Of a DNA stretch of 11,598 bases, positions 7,601-11,598 are shown piece after piece (position 1 is the first letter of the stretch; every line of letters starts with the position of its first letter). A program made the position numbers and the translations under genes. The DNA is taken from assembly GCA_964403935.1 (NCBI GenBank), contig CAYOIB010000086.1:1-11598 (forward strand), in the 5' to 3' direction. The notes under the pieces are model-generated. The model made no database searches, had not been told where the DNA came from, and worked only from the letters and a program-made list of their open reading frames with translations. This DNA is from SLLG01 sp964403935 (GTDB lineage Bacteria > Verrucomicrobiota > Verrucomicrobiia > Opitutales > Oceanipulchritudinaceae).

Positions 7601-7620
7601 CTTTTCAGGGACCTGAAAAG
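7601..7620. other. Hairpin just after the small secreted-protein frame
   Basis: Perfect inverted repeat with an 8-bp stem (cttttcag/ctgaaaag) and a GGAC loop, beginning 4 bases after the TAA at 7594-7596. The position suggests a transcript end, but no T-run follows on either strand, so it is not a standard intrinsic terminator. Confidence 0.45.
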
Positions 7621-7837
7621 CCGAGAACGGCAGGCTCCCATCGCGCAGTCATACTGCGCCTCGGCACCTGAAGGCCAACACCTGTCGGCCCTTCATTGGC
7701 CTCTCCGGCACGGGATACTTGAAGACCTTTCCCCCGCGCCCCCAGCCCTACGCTGGAAACCCGACCTTCCTTTTGCAGCGCCCCACCGACCACAAATTCA
7801 AGGTCCGAGGGGCACCACTTGTATAGTTTTTGCCAAG
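7621..7837. other. Hairpin-rich non-coding region
   Basis: No convincing gene: the plus-strand frame that stays open here (from 7562) has no family-like sequence before 7838. Nested inverted repeats occur: gccgag/ctcggc (7620-7625 with 7660-7665) enclosing gcgcagt/actgcgc (7643-7649 with 7653-7659), then aggccaa/ttggcct (7672-7678 with 7696-7702). TATAGT at 7822-7827 is a fair -10 element for the next gene, though the -35 is poor. It could be a structured leader, a small RNA or chance GC-rich folding. Confidence 0.35.
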
Positions 7838-8041
7838 ATGAAATTGACTTCCTTTTTTTCCAACCTGCGTCGTTGCTGGACCCGTTTTCAGGATGATCCT
7901 GTGGAAACAACCCTCGCCCGAACCTATGCCGAAATGGGCAACGCCCAGCTCAGCGCTATCAACCCATACGAACTTACGGAATTTGCCCGCAAACTGTGGA
8001 CTGAAGAGATGAATCGCCGAGCCCTCTCGCGAAAGAAATAG
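7838..8041 (+). CDS. Small basic protein of unknown function
   Basis: 67 residues, MKLTSFFSNLRRCWTRFQDD at the start and a basic tail (NRRALSRKK). The middle (PVETTLARTYAEMGN, PYELTEFARKLWTEEMN) looks helical. There is no signal peptide or membrane segment beyond a short amphipathic N-terminus, so it is probably cytosolic. I do not recognise a family. The start is the first Met after a region of non-protein character; the Shine-Dalgarno site is poor, and a possible -10 element (TATAGT, 7822-7827) ends only 10 bases before the ATG, which would give a very short leader. It lies 129 bases before the RidA gene on the same strand. Codon use looks natural in this frame, but a gene this short cannot be certain. 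Confidence 0.6.
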   Translation: MKLTSFFSNLRRCWTRFQDDPVETTLARTYAEMGNAQLSAINPYELTEFARKLWTEEMNRRALSRKK

Positions 8042-8062
8042 CAGCCACGGGAAAACACCTTC

Positions 8063-8121
8063 AGGTCAGCCTGGACACGCGAGGAACAATGACTCTCCGG
8101 CGCGGTGATTCAGGCTGACCT
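8063..8121. repeat. 11-bp inverted repeat upstream of the RidA gene
   Basis: aggtcagcctg at 8063-8073 is the exact reverse complement of 8111-8121, separated by 37 bases. It lies between the 67-residue gene and the RidA gene, 49 bases before the latter's start. It could form a long-loop hairpin in RNA or be a pair of regulator half-sites in DNA. No T-tract follows. Confidence 0.55.
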
Positions 8122-8170
8122 CATCTCCACTCTTGAGTTGATCGACGACCCTCTCTATCTGCTGATTCGT

Positions 8171-8626
8171 ATGATCGAATCAACGCTGAAGAATCTGGGA
8201 TACACCCTTCCCGAAGCGCCGGCCCCTGCTGGTAACTACCTCCCCTGGCGGCTGCACGCAAACACCCTCTACCTTGCTGGAACGATTTGCCTGCAAGATG
8301 GGCGGATGACGCATACGGGAGCTGTCGGCGTCGATCAAACAATCGAGACCGCGCAGGAAGCCGCACGCATTTGCGTGATCAATGCCCTCGCCTCCATCAA
8401 GGCCGCCTTGGGCGATTGGGACAGGATCGATCAGTTCCTCGTTCTGAACGGCTTTGTCCTGGCCCCGGCGGGGTTTGATCAAAGCCCGCAAGTTATCAAT
8501 GGGGCGAGCGATTTCCTCGTTGAGCTTTTTGGCGATGTCGGACGCCATGCCCGCGCCGCCGTGGCCGTCGCGGGGTTGCCCATGAACTCCACCGTGGAGC
8601 TCCAGATGACGCTCGCCGTTCGCTAG
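8171..8626 (+). CDS. RidA family protein (YjgF/YER057c/UK114), probable imine/enamine deaminase
   Basis: 151 residues. RidA-fold proteins form trimers; classical members hydrolyse reactive enamine/imine intermediates such as 2-aminoacrylate, while others have unknown roles. The N-terminus (ESTLKNLGYTLPEAPAPAG, then YLPWRLHANTLYLAGTI) matches the longer RidA-like subgroup often annotated YjgF_YER057c_UK114_like_1, whose usual length is about 150. The C-terminal HARAAVAVAGLPMNSTVELQ aligns with the E. coli RidA segment ARSCVEVARLP, so Arg128 corresponds to the catalytic Arg105 and Glu143 to the glutamate near the active site. The alternative GTG at 8105 would add 22 residues overlapping the inverted repeat and is not needed. 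No Shine-Dalgarno site is visible. Substrate unknown; the neighbours offer no metabolic clue. Confidence 0.9.
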   Translation: MIESTLKNLGYTLPEAPAPAGNYLPWRLHANTLYLAGTICLQDGRMTHTGAVGVDQTIETAQEAARICVINALASIKAALGDWDRIDQFLVLNGFVLAPAGFDQSPQVINGASDFLVELFGDVGRHARAAVAVAGLPMNSTVELQMTLAVR

Positions 8627-8952
8627 CCCGACGGTTGCGGAACGCCGGCAAGCGTGTGGATTGCCCAGGGTTCACCAAACTTCGTGAGTGCCGGATCAGC
8701 CTCCTGGCCTGCACCCCGGAAATGATCCGGGAAGATCCAGACTGATTGAATCCAGCCCTGTGCCGGGTAAGGAACGCCTCGCCCAGGATAAACTTCGCAT
8801 CGTACCTCGCGATTCTTCCAATAAAGGACGAGGCTTGGCCTTTGCCTGCATCCAAACAGCCGTCCCCTGCGTAGTTCTTACAAAGATGTCGGGCCATAAC
8901 GGCCCCGGCTGCCCTCCATTTTGCCGCAGGCGCGCTTTATCCCCTCCACACA
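8627..8952. other. Intergenic region between the RidA and serpin genes
   Basis: 326 bases with no credible gene. It holds two short perfect hairpins: cccgga/tccggg around an AATGA loop (8715-8731) and gggcc/ggccc around ATAAC (8891-8905). No clear terminator T-run, promoter or Shine-Dalgarno site was seen before the serpin ATG at 8953. Confidence 0.4.
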
Positions 8953-10506
8953 ATGAAATACAGATCCCTGCTTGCCTTCATTCTGATATCCCTGGTTCCA
9001 GCTCTTCAGGGACAGGATGCCCTCGTTCAGGGTCAACAAGAACTCGCCCTCAAGACCTATGCCTGGCTGGCTGAAACGTACCCGGAAGAGAACATCATCT
9101 TCTCCCCTACAAGTCTCCAGGCCGTCCTTGCCATCGTAGCTGAAGGTGCCGCTGGACAGACAAAGGCCGATATGCTGCCTTATCTCGATCCCGTTGGAGA
9201 CGGCAGCTCTATAGCAACGGACCTGGCCGATCTCGGGAAATCTTTAAGATCCGACGCCATTGAGAACGTCCTCGCGACAGCGTTTTACAGCGATCTTAAC
9301 CTGTCGCTAAAGCCTGCTTATCTCACCGTTCTGGAGACGCTTGGGACGCGGCACAAGTCCATGAGCTTTGTAAACGTGGACACCATTATCGAAGATGCGA
9401 ATGGTTGGGTCAGCGAGCGAACAAACGAAATGATCACAGATCTTGTCACAAGGGATCTATTCCAGGCAGACACTGTGGGACTCTGGCTCGCGGTGCAGTA
9501 CCTCAAAGGTCAATGGACGCTTGCCTTTGACGAAGAGAACACGGCCAAAGGTCGCTTTACCCTCGGCAACGGCAGCTCCGTCACGGCTGATTTCATGAGC
9601 CAACGATTTGGAGGGGTGGTTCGGGAAGACGAAACCCGGCAGCTCATCAGCGCCGAACTCGCTCTCAAAGACACCGACTTTGCCGTTGTCTTCCTTCAAG
9701 GCTACCCGACCTCAGCTCCGGATTCAGGCACTTCAGGACCCTCCTTGTCTGACTTGGAAGCTCGCTTTACCACAGGCCTGCTACGCGATCACCTGGCGCT
9801 CCAGCCAAGCGGTGACTTCAATATCAAGCTCCCAAAATTCAATTTCAAAACGAATTTTCCGGTGCATACGGCTTTCAAGGCATTGGGCATCACAACCGCC
9901 TTTGAGAGTGGTGCAGCCGACTTTTCTGCCCTGACCGACTTTCCCTTGTACCTCCAAAAAGGCGTTCATGAAGCGGTCATCGAACTCAATGAAGCTGGGC
10001 TCGAAGCAGCCGGCGCAACCGCTTTGTCCGCAGGCGTTACTTCCCTGCCCAGGTCCTTGGCCTTCGACCAGCCTTTCATCTTCATTGTTTATCATAAGCC
10101 CACCGAAGCCATCCTCTTCATGGGTCGCATCACCAACCCCGCCGAAAGCAGCGATACCGACGCCGACACCGAGGGAGCCCAGGAGCGCCTCCTTGGCATC
10201 AAGCTGGAGGGCTCCTGGACGCCGTGCTGGCTCGGTTACGCCGACGTCGCATTCTGGCCGTGGGTTCAAAGTGTTCCCTATGGTTGGCTATACTCCGCCG
10301 ACGGAAGCTCGGTCGAGTCAGCCTGGTTCTTTCATTCCAAGGGAGGGTGGATCTGGAGCGGGCACCCCCTCACCCCCTTGGCATGGTCTGCAAACTATGG
10401 CTGGATCTACCAACACGGCCTCATCCTTGAATCCCATCCCCCGCAGACAGGAGGTCTGTGGTGGTACATCTATGAGACCGGTGAATGGATTTCGATGGAA
10501 GGCTGA
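8953..10506 (+). CDS. Exported serpin with Trp-rich C-terminal domain
   Basis: 517 residues: signal peptide 1-20 (MKYRSLLAFILISLVPALQG), serpin domain about 22-396, acidic linker 397-412, then an aromatic domain 420-517 with 13 Trp. Serpin signatures include ENIIFSPTSLQAVLAI (46-61), GAAGQTKADML, ITDLVTRDLF (161-170), VQYLKGQW, the hinge EAGLEAAGAT (347-356) and FDQPFIFIV...ILFMGRITNP. Serpins are suicide inhibitors of serine or cysteine proteases: cleavage at P1-P1' drives loop insertion. Alignment with alpha-1-antitrypsin, which has the same loop length, puts P1 at Thr363 and P1' at Ser364. Odd points: P14 is Leu350 rather than Thr/Ser, and the conserved Asn before Ala-Ile-Tyr-Phe is Ala180. 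The C-terminal domain (YGWLYSADG, GGWIWSG, YGWIYQHG, GLWWYIYETGEWI) resembles aromatic repeats on Opitutae exported proteins. The target is unknown. Confidence 0.92.
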   Translation: MKYRSLLAFILISLVPALQGQDALVQGQQELALKTYAWLAETYPEENIIFSPTSLQAVLAIVAEGAAGQTKADMLPYLDPVGDGSSIATDLADLGKSLRSDAIENVLATAFYSDLNLSLKPAYLTVLETLGTRHKSMSFVNVDTIIEDANGWVSERTNEMITDLVTRDLFQADTVGLWLAVQYLKGQWTLAFDEENTAKGRFTLGNGSSVTADFMSQRFGGVVREDETRQLISAELALKDTDFAVVFLQGYPTSAPDSGTSGPSLSDLEARFTTGLLRDHLALQPSGDFNIKLPKFNFKTNFPVHTAFKALGITTAFESGAADFSALTDFPLYLQKGVHEAVIELNEAGLEAAGATALSAGVTSLPRSLAFDQPFIFIVYHKPTEAILFMGRITNPAESSDTDADTEGAQERLLGIKLEGSWTPCWLGYADVAFWPWVQSVPYGWLYSADGSSVESAWFFHSKGGWIWSGHPLTPLAWSANYGWIYQHGLILESHPPQTGGLWWYIYETGEWISMEG

Positions 10507-10534
10507 GCCTCAGACGCAAAGAGCCCCGCTCCCT

Positions 10535-11598
10535 CTAAAACTCAAAGTCGACACCCATCGTAAAACTTCGTCCGGCTAGCGGTTTCGACTCTTTTCGAGC
10601 CGCTAGATGGTTGAAGCCCAACGCATCCGTCAAATTGTCCCCCCGGATAAAGACACGTGTGTCCACCGAGCCTGACTGAAGTCGCATCGTGAGCAGTAAA
10701 TCGAACATCGTGTAGCCCCCTGTCCTGGTCTCGCTCCTTGCAAGATAGTTCTGCGCGAATACGTGACGAACCACCAAATCCGCTCCAAAAGCACCTCGCT
10801 CCAAGTGCAAGCCTGCTCGCACACGCACCGCCGGATTCCGGGGCAGCGCTTGCGACTGGGCCAGGGAGCGCAGCCGCGTCCAGTCAAATCCAGCAGTGAG
10901 ATGGGCACGCCCATCGGGCCCTTCCATCAAGTGCCAGAGAGCCTCCAATTCAACACCGCTGATAAAGGCATCCTCCTGCCCATACCGGTAGACCGGCAGG
11001 CCTTTTCGCTCCTCGCCCGTCGGTGACTCAAAGAGGTAGTCGAAAAATCGGTACCCATAAAATGCGGCGGTGAAATCGACCCGGTCCAACTTCTTCCGAT
11101 ACGTCAGATCGAGCCCCAAGGCTGTTTCCACCTCAAAATCCGATCGTCCAATTTCATAAGTTCCCGTCGCAAGATGGGGCCCATCCGCGTAGAGTTCGGT
11201 GCTGGAGGGATGCCGCTGGGAGAGACTGAACTGCAGGTTGAGCGAATCCGTCGAGGTGAGCTTTAACCGGGCTCCGCTGGATCCGCTAAAGGCCCAATCA
11301 TGGTAGTTCTCCACCCCGTCCGTCCGAACGATCTGATAATCAATCCGAAACCCATGCTGCCACGTCAGCGCCGCCATCGAATCCCGCTGATCGATCACCC
11401 AAAAGACTCCCAACTCCGTCGTATCCGCAGGCGGCGTAAAGGCCTCTTCGCCCTCGGCTCGGGCAGAATCCAGAACCATCTGCACCCCCAGAAGCCCGTC
11501 AAACGTCCCGACCTCAGCATGACTCCATTCATTGCGTCCTTCAAAAACGGTGCGATCAAAACGCGTTCCCAAAAGCGAGCCTTCAAGCTCCCGGTGCT
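10535..11598 (-). CDS. TonB-dependent outer-membrane receptor, C-terminal part (partial)
   Basis: The 3' part of a TonB-dependent receptor; the frame is open to the window edge, so the plug domain and TonB box lie outside. About 353 residues of beta-barrel are visible, with alternating strands and extracellular loops, a final strand ending in Phe (RSFTMGVDFEF), and a late GDNLTDALGFNHLA segment typical of the family. The segment SSTELYADGPHLATGTYEIG (about 11147-11206) and the C-terminal KPLAGRSF resemble ZnuD-like receptors (ELYARGPHxATxTFEIG, APLPGRNF), some of which import zinc. This is sequence resemblance by eye; the substrate is not proven. It converges on the serpin gene with 28 bases between the stops and no obvious terminator. 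Confidence 0.9.
   Translation of the reverse strand, partial: HRELEGSLLGTRFDRTVFEGRNEWSHAEVGTFDGLLGVQMVLDSARAEGEEAFTPPADTTELGVFWVIDQRDSMAALTWQHGFRIDYQIVRTDGVENYHDWAFSGSSGARLKLTSTDSLNLQFSLSQRHPSSTELYADGPHLATGTYEIGRSDFEVETALGLDLTYRKKLDRVDFTAAFYGYRFFDYLFESPTGEERKGLPVYRYGQEDAFISGVELEALWHLMEGPDGRAHLTAGFDWTRLRSLAQSQALPRNPAVRVRAGLHLERGAFGADLVVRHVFAQNYLARSETRTGGYTMFDLLLTMRLQSGSVDTRVFIRGDNLTDALGFNHLAARKESKPLAGRSFTMGVDFEF

Noticed and set aside
7601..7620. Rho-independent terminator
   Set aside because: Good stem, but no T-run on either side in either orientation.
7562..7837. Extended version of the 67-residue protein from 7562
   Set aside because: The upstream 92 codons cover hairpin-rich sequence with a Pro/Arg-rich translation lacking family-like features.
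8105..8170. GTG start at 8105 for the RidA gene
   Set aside because: The added 22 residues are not part of the RidA fold and overlap an inverted repeat.
8496..8953. Minus-strand frames opposite the RidA gene and the following intergenic region
   Set aside because: Shadow frames with Arg/Ser/Pro-rich translations and no recognisable motifs.
1..11598. CRISPR array, phage genes, toxin-antitoxin pair or intact insertion sequence
   Set aside because: No regularly spaced direct repeats, no structural phage genes and no complete transposase were found; the only mobile-element trace is the RAYT remnant.

Overview
The window looks like a fragment of a metagenome-assembled or draft genome from a Gram-negative bacterium, most plausibly Verrucomicrobiota (Opitutae-like). 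Supporting signs are a TonB-dependent outer-membrane receptor, several proteins with Sec signal peptides, an exported FG-GAP repeat protein, a Trp/Tyr-rich C-terminal domain on a serpin of a style I associate with Opitutae, a RAYT-type transposase remnant next to REP hairpins, and few Shine-Dalgarno sites. The lineage is inferred from these traits, not from a marker gene. A run of exactly 100 Ns (7053-7152) marks a scaffold gap.

Left part, minus strand (83-6719). A GT4 glycosyltransferase (83-1201) lies furthest downstream. It is separated by about 390 bases from a compact three-gene unit, and that gap holds a decayed IS200-like/RAYT transposase (about 1283-1449) and two REP-like hairpins (1515-1581). 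The unit reads, in transcription order, an S1C (HtrA-like) serine protease without a PDZ domain (5778-6719), a large exported protein with two similar halves resembling DUF3352-type proteins (3920-5785), and an exported seven-repeat FG-GAP/VCBS protein (1592-3898). The genes overlap by 8 bases or are 21 bases apart, and all three products carry signal peptides, so they probably form a cell-envelope operon.

Middle (6720-8170). The divergent intergenic region contains the assembly gap. After it comes a short reading frame on the plus strand that encodes a signal-peptide-like segment but has no ordinary start codon in front of it. Next are a hairpin-rich non-coding stretch, a 67-residue basic protein of unknown function (7838-8041), and an 11-bp inverted repeat.

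Right part (8171-11598). A RidA-family protein (8171-8626) is followed by a 326-base intergenic region and an exported serpin with an extra Trp-rich C-terminal domain (8953-10506). Converging on the serpin is the 3' part of a TonB-dependent receptor with a ZnuD-like sequence signature (10535-11598), which runs off the window.

The most interesting elements are the bacterial serpin, with its clear reactive loop and unusual P14 Leu and P1 Thr joined to an aromatic-repeat domain, and the protease/DUF3352-like/FG-GAP envelope operon. I found no CRISPR array, rRNA, complete tRNA or intact mobile element.
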